Positions 25,649 to 33,873 of a DNA stretch of 64,000 nucleotides are shown here, piece after piece. How positions within the stretch are numbered: position 1 is the first letter of the stretch; every line of letters starts with the position of its first letter. The notes beneath the pieces were generated by a model. That model saw nothing but the letters and a program-made list of their open reading frames with translations. It was not told the DNA's origin and did not search any database. The position numbers and the translations under genes are program-made. The stretch is from Gemmatimonadales bacterium (GTDB taxonomy: Bacteria > Gemmatimonadota > Gemmatimonadetes > Gemmatimonadales > GWC2-71-9), in assembly GCA_019637315.1 (NCBI GenBank), contig JAHBVU010000004.1, positions 1-64,000 of the forward strand, in the 5' to 3' direction.

Positions 25649-27421
25649 CTAACGTGCCGGACTGCCGGCCCAGAACCTGGAAACGAGACGGATCAGCAGC
25701 GCGCCGCTCACGAGGAGAACGGCTCCCCAGAAGAGCGCGGGGCCGGTCCGGCCGTACAGGGCGCTTCCGGTGCCGAACAGCGCGGCGTACACCGTCAGGC
25801 AACCGAGCACCCAGCCCAGCAACGCCTGCGGCAGGCTGTCGGTCGCGGCGGGCACCCCTGCCCGCGCCCGGATCCGGGCCCAGCCGGGGCCGCCGGGACG
25901 CGTGGTGCGGTAGAATCGCTCGAGCGTCGCGTCGTCGACCGGCCTGGTCAGATAGGTGGTCACCACCCAGGCGAGCGTGGTCACCAGCACCGTCGTGATC
26001 AGACCAATGTGCGATGCAACCCCGTGCCCCGCCTTGGCAGCCGCAAAGAACGCCAGCGACACCAGGAACGAGCTGACCATCGCGGCGATCTCGCTCCACG
26101 CATTGATCCGCCACCAGAACCAGCGCAGCAGGTAGAGCAGGCCGGTCCCGGCGCCGATCGACATCAATAGCTCGAAGGTTCCTTTGGCCGAGTCGAGAAC
26201 GAGCGTGATCAGCGCCGCCACGACCATGAGCAGTGCCGTCGTGAGCCGGCTGACCGCGACGTAGTGGCGCTCCGACCTGCCCGGCTTGAGGAAGCGCCGA
26301 TAGCAGTCGTTGACGAGATATGAAGTACCCCAGTTGAGCTGGGTCGTCAGGGTGGAGACATACGCGGCGAGCAGGCTCGCAACCATCAGCCCCAGGACGC
26401 CGGCAGGCAGGAACCGCAGCATGGCAGGATAGGCCATGTCGTGGCCCAGCAAGCGGCGATCGACATGAGGAAAGACCTGAGCGATATCATCCAGAGTCGG
26501 ATAGACCAGGATCGAGGCCAGGCCGACCAGAATCCACGGCCAGGACCGTACCGCGTAGTGCGCCAGGTTGAAGAGAAGCGTGCCTGCCAGGGCATCACGC
26601 TCGCTGCGCGCCGCCAGAATGCGCTGCGCGACATAGCTGCCCCCGCCAGGCTCCGAGCCCGGGTACCAGACCGACCACCACTGCACCGTCAGCGGAATCA
26701 CCAGCACGGTCAGGGTCAGGCCCCAGTCGCCGAAGTCGGGCAGAAAGTTGAGGGTCTTCGGATCAAGCCTGGTTACCAGCCCCGCGAGCCCGCCGACCTC
26801 GGGCTGCTGGAGCGCGTAGTACGCCGCCGCCGTCGCGCCGATCAGGGCGATCCCGAACTGGATCATGTCCGTGACCATGACGCCCCAGAGGCCGGCGGTC
26901 GCGGCGAAGAGAACGTTGATGACGGCGAGAACCAGCAGGGTCTGACCGACCGGCCAGCCAAGCAGAATATTGGCGATCTTGACCGCGGCGAGGTTGACCG
27001 AGGCCATGATGACGCAGTTGAAGAACAGCCCCAGATACACGGCGCGAAAGCCGCGCACCACGGTGGCGGCCTTTCCGGCGTACCGCAGCTCATAGAACTC
27101 GAGATCGGTCAGCATGCCGGAGCGACGCCAGAGCTTGGCGTAGAAGAACACGGTGAGCATGCCGGTCAATAGAAATGCCCACCAGACCCAGTTTGCGGCG
27201 ACGCCGTTTTCCCGAACCAGGTTGGTTACGAGATTGGGGGTGTCGGTGCTGAAGGTGGTCGCGACCATCGACACGCCAATCAACCACCACGGCGCGGCCC
27301 GACCCGAGGCAAAGAACTGGGCCGTGTCGGATCCACCGCGCCTGGCGAGCAACAGCGCCGGCAGAAAGGCGATGCCGAGCGAGACCGCAATGATGATCCA
27401 ATCGAGGGTCACGAGCTGCAT
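25649..27421 (-). CDS. Sodium:solute symporter family transporter
   Basis: 590 residues, about 13-15 transmembrane helices, SSS/SLC5 family. The region STDTPNLVTNLVREN in the second helix, the TM5-6 block GLWGVMVTDMIQFGIAL and LLAAYVSTLTTQLNWGTSYLVND match the sodium-site and core helices. The substrate (sugar, proline, carboxylate) cannot be assigned. It lies alone between the convergent cls and the divergent repair gene. Confidence 0.88.
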   Translation of the reverse strand: MQLVTLDWIIIAVSLGIAFLPALLLARRGGSDTAQFFASGRAAPWWLIGVSMVATTFSTDTPNLVTNLVRENGVAANWVWWAFLLTGMLTVFFYAKLWRRSGMLTDLEFYELRYAGKAATVVRGFRAVYLGLFFNCVIMASVNLAAVKIANILLGWPVGQTLLVLAVINVLFAATAGLWGVMVTDMIQFGIALIGATAAAYYALQQPEVGGLAGLVTRLDPKTLNFLPDFGDWGLTLTVLVIPLTVQWWSVWYPGSEPGGGSYVAQRILAARSERDALAGTLLFNLAHYAVRSWPWILVGLASILVYPTLDDIAQVFPHVDRRLLGHDMAYPAMLRFLPAGVLGLMVASLLAAYVSTLTTQLNWGTSYLVNDCYRRFLKPGRSERHYVAVSRLTTALLMVVAALITLVLDSAKGTFELLMSIGAGTGLLYLLRWFWWRINAWSEIAAMVSSFLVSLAFFAAAKAGHGVASHIGLITTVLVTTLAWVVTTYLTRPVDDATLERFYRTTRPGGPGWARIRARAGVPAATDSLPQALLGWVLGCLTVYAALFGTGSALYGRTGPALFWGAVLLVSGALLIRLVSRFWAGSPAR

Positions 27422-27494
27422 GAGCCACGGCTCCGATCCGAGGTAACCACCGAACCTGTCCGGGCCTGTCGCGCCACGGGCAAGGGTCCCAGGC

Positions 27495-27500
27495 TAAATT
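27495..27500 (+). promoter_or_regulatory. -10-like hexamer 7 bases before the ogt ATG
   Basis: TAAATT ends 7 bases before ATG 27508 and there is no good Shine-Dalgarno for that start, so a leaderless transcript is possible. No convincing -35 was found. Confidence 0.3.
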
Positions 27501-27507
27501 GTACGAT

Positions 27508-28122
27508 ATGAACCAGGCGACCCGCGACCTTGCTGGACGCTTCGAACTCGAGCTCGCCGGCGCCACCTCCGCGCCGGTGTCGCTCCAGGTGCTCGATACG
27601 CCGGTCGGGCCCCTCGTGGCGGCTGCAGTCGACCACGGTTTGGTCCTGCTCGAGTTCGGCAACGAACAGCGGATCGACCGGCAGCTGAGTCTCATCACCC
27701 GAGACTTCGGACCGGTGCGGCTCGGCCAGCATCCCGTCATTGCCGCGACGGACCATCAGCTGAGCGAATACTTCGCCGGGACCAGGCAGCAGTTCACGAT
27801 TCCACTCGAAACCCGGGGTACCCCGTTCCAGCAACGGGTCTGGGCTGCGCTGATGACGATTCCCTACGGGACGACCGTGGCCTACGCCGATATTGCCGAC
27901 CAGCTCGGCATCAGCAACGGTCAGCGCGCTGTTGGCCTGGCCAACGGTCAGAATCGAATCGCGATCATTATCCCGTGCCACCGGGTCATCGAACGCGGTG
28001 GCGGGCTGCGTGGCTACGGCGGGGGCCTCGAGCGCAAGAGGTTCCTGCTCCAACTCGAGGCCCGCCATTCAGATCCGCTGGCCGACACGCCGCTCGGGAG
28101 GCAAGCGAGCCGTCTCGGCTAG
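27508..28122 (+). CDS. ogt: Methylated-DNA--protein-cysteine methyltransferase
   Basis: 204 residues. Suicide repair protein removing alkyl groups from O6 of guanine. The active site IPCHRV has the acceptor Cys 157; the helix-turn-helix DNA-binding part (GTPFQQRVWAALMTIPYGTT, then YADIADQLG) and the GLRGYGGGLERKRFLLQLE tail are complete. A TTG at 27499 adds three residues and is less likely. It is shorter than Ada and carries no second domain. Confidence 0.93.
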   Translation: MNQATRDLAGRFELELAGATSAPVSLQVLDTPVGPLVAAAVDHGLVLLEFGNEQRIDRQLSLITRDFGPVRLGQHPVIAATDHQLSEYFAGTRQQFTIPLETRGTPFQQRVWAALMTIPYGTTVAYADIADQLGISNGQRAVGLANGQNRIAIIIPCHRVIERGGGLRGYGGGLERKRFLLQLEARHSDPLADTPLGRQASRLG

Positions 28123-28143
28123 ACGGCCCGCGCGTGCACCGGC

Positions 28144-29496
28144 TTAGCGCGCAGCGCCCAGAGCCCGGTCGAAAACGTCGAGCGCAAAGTCGACGTCGGC
28201 GGACGTGATGCACATCGGCGGCTTGATCCGGAGCACGTTGCCGGCAATCCCGCCCTTGCCGACGAGCAGGCCGTGTTCCTTGGCCGACTCCATCACATCG
28301 AGCGTTTCCTGCGGCGCCGGCTCGCGGGTGCCGCGATCGCGGACCAGCTCCACACCCAGCATCAGCCCCTTGCCGCGCACATCTCCCACCAGCGAGTGCG
28401 TCGAGGCAAGGCGTTCCAGGCCGGCTTTGAGCCGGGCGCCCTGGACCCGCACGTTCTCCTGCAACCCTTCTTCGTCGATTACCTCGAGCACACCGAGTGC
28501 CGCAGCCGACGAGACCGGATTACCAGCAAAGGTGTTGAGGTGGGTTCGGCTCGTCAGCGCCTGTGCCACTTCGGCACGAGTCGTCACCGCCGCGATCGTC
28601 TGTCCATTACCCAGCCCCTTGGCCATGGTCACGATGTCGGGTACAACGCCAAAGTTCTGGAAACCCCAGTAGTGCTCACCCGTCCGGCCGAAGCCGGTCT
28701 GCACTTCGTCGGCCACGCAAAGGCCGCCATGTTCGCGCACAGCCGCGTACGCCTCTTTGAAGTAGTTCGACGCCGCCGAGGTGACGCCACCGACACCCAT
28801 GATCGGCTCGCAGATAAACGCGGCAATCTGTCCCGGCGTGGAGAACCGAATCAGGTCGCGCAGCTCGCGCACCGACAAGCTCGCAATTTCCTCCGGCGTT
28901 CCGCTGAAGAGGCTCCGATACGGATCGGGGTTGACCGTGTGGTGCACCCCAAAGGCCTGCGGCACCGGGTGCTTCCAGGTGTTGTGTGAGGTCAGTGCCA
29001 CGCTCGAGGGTGAACCGCCGTGATACGCATTGCGCACCGCGATGACATCGTAGTTCCCAGTGTACAGGCGCGACATCGAGACGGCCAAATCGTTGGCCTC
29101 GCTGCCCGTATTGACGAAGTACGTCACGTCGAGCCCGGGTGGCATCTTGGACGCCAGCTTCTTGGCCAGCTGCGGCAGGTTCGGATGCAGGTAAATGGTC
29201 GTCGTGTGCTGCAACCGATCGACCTGATCCTTGATGCGCGCGGTGATCTTGGGGTGGCAATGACCGCAGGATACCGTCACGATTCCGGCGAAGAAATCGA
29301 GATAGCGCTTGCCCGTCTCGTCCCAGACGTACTGCATGTGACCTTCGACGATCATCAGCGGCTCGCGATACAGATGGAGCAGCGACGGGTGCAGGTACTG
29401 CTGCCGCATCGCCCACACCTCGGCGCGGGACGGGCCCTCATAGGGCCGAGGCCGGTGCGAGGTGGGTGGCAGGGTCAAAGGCGCAATGGCGGTCAT
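28144..29496 (-). CDS. AGXT2-like class III aminotransferase
   Basis: 450 residues. Strong match in order to alanine-glyoxylate aminotransferase 2: YLDFFAGIVTVSCGHCHPK, FVNTGSEANDLA, ADEVQTGFGRTGEHYWGFQ, TMAKGLGNG (Schiff-base Lys) and VGDVRGKGLMLGVELV. AGXT2 enzymes use glyoxylate or pyruvate as acceptor and beta-aminoisobutyrate, beta-alanine or dimethylarginine as donor. It lies 7 bases after the methylmalonate-semialdehyde dehydrogenase gene, so the pair fits beta-amino acid degradation: amine to semialdehyde to acyl-CoA. Confidence 0.9.
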   Translation of the reverse strand: MTAIAPLTLPPTSHRPRPYEGPSRAEVWAMRQQYLHPSLLHLYREPLMIVEGHMQYVWDETGKRYLDFFAGIVTVSCGHCHPKITARIKDQVDRLQHTTTIYLHPNLPQLAKKLASKMPPGLDVTYFVNTGSEANDLAVSMSRLYTGNYDVIAVRNAYHGGSPSSVALTSHNTWKHPVPQAFGVHHTVNPDPYRSLFSGTPEEIASLSVRELRDLIRFSTPGQIAAFICEPIMGVGGVTSAASNYFKEAYAAVREHGGLCVADEVQTGFGRTGEHYWGFQNFGVVPDIVTMAKGLGNGQTIAAVTTRAEVAQALTSRTHLNTFAGNPVSSAAALGVLEVIDEEGLQENVRVQGARLKAGLERLASTHSLVGDVRGKGLMLGVELVRDRGTREPAPQETLDVMESAKEHGLLVGKGGIAGNVLRIKPPMCITSADVDFALDVFDRALGAAR

Positions 29497-29503
29497 ATTG
29501 GTC

Positions 29504-30958
29504 TCAGCTCATCCAGTTGGTGCCGGCTTCACGATGCCACTTGATGGTCGTCTTCCGACTCTTGGTCCAGAACTCGATCGAACCGTGCCCGGTGATGTCA
29601 CCGACGCCAAACTTCGACTCGTTCCAGCCGCCGAACGAAAATGGCTCACGCGGCACCGGCACACCGACGTTGACGCCGATCATCCCGGCGTGCGCCTTCG
29701 AGGCAACATACTTGGCCACGCCGCCGCTCTCGGTGTAGATCGAGGCCGCGTTGCCGTAGGGCGAGGCGTTCTCGACTTCGAGGGCCTCGTCGACATCCTT
29801 GGCGCGGACGATGGCCAGCACCGGACCGAACACCTCTTCCTGGGCAATCCGCATGTCCGGTGTAACCCGATCGAGCACGGTGGGCCCGACGTAGAAGCCC
29901 CCTTCCTTGCCGGGCACCGAAACGCCGCGGCCATCGAGCAGCACTTGCGCACCGGCCGCCTCTGCCTCGGTGATGTAGGCTTCGATCCGTCGCTTGGCCT
30001 CGGCGGAAATGACCGGGCCGAGTGTCTTACCGGGCACCAGGGTCTTGGCCACCTCGACCATGCGCGCAATGACCGGATCGGTGTCCGCAACGGCCACCAT
30101 CACCGACGCCGCCATGCAGCGCTGCCCGGCGCAGCCCGCCATCGAGGCGACGATATTGCCCGCCGCCATTTCGCGATCGGCGTCCGGCATCACGATCAGA
30201 TGATTCTTGGCGCCACCCAGGGCGAGGACACGCTTCAGATTCGCGGAGCCGCGGCGATAGACGACCTTGGCCACGGCCGTGCTGCCCACGAAGCTGATTG
30301 CTTCGATGTCGGGATGATCGCAGATGGCTTCGACCGCTTCGCGACCACCCTGCACCACGTTCAGAACCCCCGCGGGCAGGCCTGCTTCTGCGAGGAGCTC
30401 CGCCGTCCGAATGGCCGACAGGGGCACCACCTCGGAGGGCTTCAGGATCATGGTGTTGCCGAGCGCGAGAGCGTTAGGCACCGTCCAGTGCGGCACCATG
30501 CTCGGGAAGTTGAACGGCGTGATCGATGCCACGACACCCAGCGGCCAGCGATCGATTCGGCAGTCGACGCCGCGACTGACTTCGAGAATTTCGCCCGAGG
30601 CCAGTTGCGGCAGCGAGCAGGCGAATTCGACGCATTCGATCGCCCGCTCCACCTCGGCCTTGGCCTCGCCGAAGACCTTGCCGTTCTCTTCGACGATCAG
30701 TGCGGCGAGCGACTCGATGTCGCGCTCGAGCAGGGCTTTGTAGCGGAAGAAGACCTGGACCCGCTCCTTGATCGGGGTCGCGGACCATTTCCGGAAGGCC
30801 ACCTTGGCGGTCTGGACGGCGTGGTCGAGCTCAGCGGCCGTCGACAGGGAAACCTTTGAGATGACGGAGCCGACGCTCGGATCGGTGACGTCGAGCAGTG
30901 CGGCGGATGCATCCGTTGTCGCGCCGCCGATATAGTTGGTTATGACTGGGTATTTCAT
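29504..30958 (-). CDS. mmsA: CoA-acylating methylmalonate-semialdehyde dehydrogenase
   Basis: 484 residues. Oxidises methylmalonate or malonate semialdehyde to propionyl- or acetyl-CoA with NAD and CoA. The signature run ITPFNFPSMVPHW, the NAD-site FVGSTAVA and catalytic Cys 281 in GCAGQRCMA are typical of MMSDH; the Arg/Gln next to the Cys and the absence of the usual general-base Glu context separate it from hydrolytic ALDHs. ATG 30958 is canonical (MKYPVITNYIGG); 80 upstream codons overlap the divergent creatininase. First gene with the AGXT2-like enzyme downstream. Confidence 0.95.
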   Translation of the reverse strand: MKYPVITNYIGGATTDASAALLDVTDPSVGSVISKVSLSTAAELDHAVQTAKVAFRKWSATPIKERVQVFFRYKALLERDIESLAALIVEENGKVFGEAKAEVERAIECVEFACSLPQLASGEILEVSRGVDCRIDRWPLGVVASITPFNFPSMVPHWTVPNALALGNTMILKPSEVVPLSAIRTAELLAEAGLPAGVLNVVQGGREAVEAICDHPDIEAISFVGSTAVAKVVYRRGSANLKRVLALGGAKNHLIVMPDADREMAAGNIVASMAGCAGQRCMAASVMVAVADTDPVIARMVEVAKTLVPGKTLGPVISAEAKRRIEAYITEAEAAGAQVLLDGRGVSVPGKEGGFYVGPTVLDRVTPDMRIAQEEVFGPVLAIVRAKDVDEALEVENASPYGNAASIYTESGGVAKYVASKAHAGMIGVNVGVPVPREPFSFGGWNESKFGVGDITGHGSIEFWTKSRKTTIKWHREAGTNWMS

Positions 30959-31035
30959 TTGCGCGGGAATGAGGAGACCTGTAATGTGCCTACCCTGAGC
31001 CTGGAACGCTACCGATATACCGCCCTGGAGCACCC

Positions 31036-31815
31036 ATGACCGAACCCTGGAACCTGGCCGCGTCGACTTGGGACGACGTCCGATCGAATCGCTACGAGGT
31101 GGCGGTGCTGCCATGGGGGGCCACCGAGGCTCATAACCATCACCTTCCCTACGCGACCGACACGATCCAGTCGGACGCGGTTGCGCTCGAGGCGGCACGG
31201 AAGGCCTGGGACAAGGGCGGGCGCGCCATCGTCCTGCCCGCCATCCCGTTCGGGGTTCAGACCGGGCAGCTGGATATTCCGTTCTGCATCAACCTGAATC
31301 CGAGCACCCAGGCGATCATCCTGGCGGATATTATCCGGAGCGTCGAGCCTCACGGGATCCGAAAGCTGGTCATCCTGAACGGCCACGGCGGCAACGACTT
31401 CAAGCAGATCATTCGGGAACTGCAGGCCGAGACCGAGATCCTGCTGAGTCAGGTCAACTGGTACCTCGTCGCGGATGGGCGGCACGTCTTCGACGAGCCG
31501 GGCGATCACGCCGGCGAACTCGAGACGAGTGTGATGCTGTCGATTGCCCCCGCGCTGGTCCGACCCCTCGACACGGCAGGGCCCGGCGCCGCTCGGCCCT
31601 TCCGGATTCAGGCCTATCAGGAAAAGTGGGCCTGGACGCCGAGAGAATGGACCAAGGTGACAGACGACACCGGGGTGGGCGACCCCAAGGCGGCGACCGC
31701 TGAGAAGGGGCGGCGGTTCGCGGAAGCGGTTACCGATCGACTGGCAGATTTCCTTGTGGACCTGACCCGGCTCTCGAGCTCGGACCACCTGTATGGGCCG
31801 AGTGTGCCTGCCTGA
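31036..31815 (+). CDS. Creatininase family amidohydrolase
   Basis: 259 residues. Metal ligands appear in LPWGATEAHNHHLPYATD (E31, His 33-36 cluster, D42) and in NGHGGN (115-120), with a later DHAGELETS glutamate. Members hydrolyse creatinine, formamidopyrimidines or mycofactocin precursor; which one applies here cannot be seen. CTGGAG is 6 bases before the ATG. Divergent from mmsA with 77 bases between. Confidence 0.88.
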   Translation: MTEPWNLAASTWDDVRSNRYEVAVLPWGATEAHNHHLPYATDTIQSDAVALEAARKAWDKGGRAIVLPAIPFGVQTGQLDIPFCINLNPSTQAIILADIIRSVEPHGIRKLVILNGHGGNDFKQIIRELQAETEILLSQVNWYLVADGRHVFDEPGDHAGELETSVMLSIAPALVRPLDTAGPGAARPFRIQAYQEKWAWTPREWTKVTDDTGVGDPKAATAEKGRRFAEAVTDRLADFLVDLTRLSSSDHLYGPSVPA

Positions 31816-31961
31816 CCAACCGGTATCGACCGGACAACGATGCCTCGAACAGGACCGACGCGGGCAGATGTGGCACCGCACCGGTCCCGACTACCTTCCA
31901 GCGCGCCCCGGATCGGTGGGCGCCCTATGAACTATCGGTACCTACGGAGCTGTCGCGACGC

Positions 31962-32447
31962 ATGAGTATCTACGACTTCACGGTGACCACCATCGACGGC
32001 CGCGAACAGTCGATGGCAGATTACGCGGGCAAGGTGCTGCTGATCGTCAACGTGGCGAGCAAGTGCGGCTATACCAAGCAGTATGCGGGACTCGAGGCCC
32101 TCTATCGCAAGCACGCCGAGGATGGCCTCGTGATCCTGGGCTTTCCCTGCGATCAGTTTGGCCACCAGGAACCCGGGACCGAAGCCGAGATCGCCGAGTT
32201 CTGCCGTCTCAACTACGACGTCACCTTCCCGATGTTTGCCAAGGTGGAGGTCAACGGAAAGGACGCACACCCGCTGTTCAAGTACCTCAAGGCGGCCAGA
32301 AAAGGCGTGCTGGGGTCGGAGCGCATCAAGTGGAATTTCACCAAGTTCCTGGTGGGCCGGGATGGCACCGTGATCGAGCGCTACGCATCGAGTGACACGC
32401 CGGAGGCGATCGAACCTGACCTGTACCTGGCATTGCCGGACCCGTAA
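31962..32447 (+). CDS. Glutathione peroxidase-like thiol peroxidase
   Basis: 161 residues. Peroxidatic Cys 35 in NVASKCGYT, the second block FPCDQFG (C63, Q65) and WNFTKFLV with the conserved Trp and Asn complete the catalytic tetrad. The Cys at 63 in the resolving position suggests a thioredoxin-dependent enzyme, as in most bacterial members. It reduces hydrogen peroxide and lipid hydroperoxides. The 146-base upstream gap shows no other gene. Confidence 0.93.
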   Translation: MSIYDFTVTTIDGREQSMADYAGKVLLIVNVASKCGYTKQYAGLEALYRKHAEDGLVILGFPCDQFGHQEPGTEAEIAEFCRLNYDVTFPMFAKVEVNGKDAHPLFKYLKAARKGVLGSERIKWNFTKFLVGRDGTVIERYASSDTPEAIEPDLYLALPDP

Positions 32448-32501
32448 GCATCGAGCGCACTAACCGACTGATTACCTGAGTATCCATGCAGGTCCCACGG
32501 A

Positions 32502-32523
32502 CGGGCGGTTCTATCCCCGCCCG
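32502..32523. terminator. Hairpin after the glutathione peroxidase gene
   Basis: CGGGCGG, 8-base loop, CCGCCCG. Weak candidate terminator without U-run, in the 151-base gap before the propeller lipoprotein; that gap also has a TAGCAT hexamer near 32556 and an AGGAGGG ribosome site before 32599. Confidence 0.35.
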
Positions 32524-32598
32524 CTCCGCACTGGACACCCCCCGCCATAGACGGTAGCATAAAGCAGCTCACACGCACCGGCCAAACAGGAGGGTCCT

Positions 32599-33822
32599 AT
32601 GAGCTGTGCATCCGCTTCCATCCGATGGTTGCCGTGGGCGGTGCTGGCTGCGGCCGGCTGCGGACAGACACAAGCCGCGGGTGATGCGTGGCGCGTGGAG
32701 CGCACAACGGTGGATGGCGTCCAGATCGTCCGGTCGCTGGGCGGCAGCACGTGGCAGCGCAGTCCGCAGCTGGTGGAGGAGCTCACCTTCGGCGTGGCGG
32801 ATGGCGCGCAGGAGTACATGTTCGGGCAGATCAGTTACATCGCACCGGACGGGCGTGGAGGCGCCTACGTACTCGATGGCCAGGTACCGGTACTTCGGCA
32901 CTATGACTCAACGGGGTCGTACACCAGGACCATTGGCCGTGCCGGCAGCGGGCCGGGTGAGTACCAGAGTCCCGCTATGGGGCTCGCCGTCCTGAGCGAC
33001 GACCGAATCGTGCTCCTCGACCCCCGCAACGCACGATTCAACGTTTACTCGCCAGACGGAACGATACTGCAGCATTGGCCACGACCGAGCGGATTGTTCA
33101 CCAACCGGGCGATGTACGTCGATACTGCAGACCATATCTACACCCGGGTGGTGGCCGGCATGATGCAGCCTGGCGAGCCGATGCCCCCGATTGGCTTGCT
33201 GCGCCTCTCACCCCAAGGCGAGACTTTGGACACGATCCCCGCCCCTCCGTTTCCCGGCGAGCCTTCTGGTAGTGCCGGGATACTGGCACCCGCTAAGATC
33301 TGGGAGCTGCATCGAGACGGGTATCTCGTCGTCGGAGTCAGCGATCGTTACGCCATCGAGTTGCGGAAACCTGAAGGAACGATCCGGATCGAGAAGGCGG
33401 CGGAACGGATACCGGTGAATCAGGAGGAGCGAGCGGAGCGCGAAGCCCACACTGCGTACCTTACGAAGCGGTCTGGCGGTCGCGGCCCTGCCCTGGGGCC
33501 TGTCCCCGGCATGAAGCCATACTTCCAGGCCTTCTATGCCGGCAGCGATGGTACCATCTGGGTGCGACTGCATCAAGCGGGGATCCGGCGGGACCGCCCG
33601 CTCGGCGGCGGGACCGGACCTGATGCGCCACCCCAGATTGCCTGGACCGAGCCAATCGTCTTCGACGTGTTCGAACCCGATGGGACCTACCTGGGCGAAG
33701 TCCACGTGCCGCAGGGCACCACATTGCACACCTTCTCCCGCGGACGACTCTGGGCCACCCGAGAGGGGGAACAGGGCGAGATCGTGGTCACCCGGCTGCG
33801 ACTCGTCGAACCGACCCCCTAG
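32599..33822 (+). CDS. 6-bladed beta-propeller lipoprotein
   Basis: 407 residues. Lipobox LAAAGC gives the lipidated Cys at about residue 21. Repeated blades with the signature RTIGRAGSGPGEYQSP and DxxN/DxRNARFNVYSPDG-type turns identify the 6-bladed propeller (NHL/TolB-like) family that is abundant in Gemmatimonadota and Bacteroidota. The function is unknown; probably a surface or periplasmic scaffold or sugar-lyase relative. Strong AGGAGGG ribosome site 6 bases before the ATG. Confidence 0.8.
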   Translation: MSCASASIRWLPWAVLAAAGCGQTQAAGDAWRVERTTVDGVQIVRSLGGSTWQRSPQLVEELTFGVADGAQEYMFGQISYIAPDGRGGAYVLDGQVPVLRHYDSTGSYTRTIGRAGSGPGEYQSPAMGLAVLSDDRIVLLDPRNARFNVYSPDGTILQHWPRPSGLFTNRAMYVDTADHIYTRVVAGMMQPGEPMPPIGLLRLSPQGETLDTIPAPPFPGEPSGSAGILAPAKIWELHRDGYLVVGVSDRYAIELRKPEGTIRIEKAAERIPVNQEERAEREAHTAYLTKRSGGRGPALGPVPGMKPYFQAFYAGSDGTIWVRLHQAGIRRDRPLGGGTGPDAPPQIAWTEPIVFDVFEPDGTYLGEVHVPQGTTLHTFSRGRLWATREGEQGEIVVTRLRLVEPTP

Positions 33823-33827
33823 GCACC

Positions 33828-33848
33828 GCGCAGCCGCACGTGCTGCGC
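33828..33848. terminator. Convergent-gene hairpin
   Basis: GCGCAGC, 7-base loop, GCTGCGC between the convergent propeller and serine hydrolase genes; candidate bidirectional terminator without a U-run. Confidence 0.4.
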
Positions 33849-33873
33849 ACCGCGTCCGGTCAGCAGAGTCAGC

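Noticed and set aside
24497-26170. 557-codon plus-strand frame over cls and the symporter
   Set aside because: Arg/Pro/Gly-rich shadow crossing two real genes in opposite orientations.
29462-30859. Long plus-strand open frame of 465 codons opposite mmsA
   Set aside because: Shadow of mmsA; the composition is His/Arg/Gly-rich with no domain, while the minus strand encodes a complete dehydrogenase.
31880-31900. Recurring word ACTACCTT as a possible promoter consensus
   Set aside because: Seen near selO, 18311 and 31888, but spacing to starts differs and no -35 accompanies it; too few to support a motif.
32606-32995. Alternative plus-strand frames inside the propeller gene
   Set aside because: Out of frame with the lipobox and blade motifs; typical GC-rich shadows.
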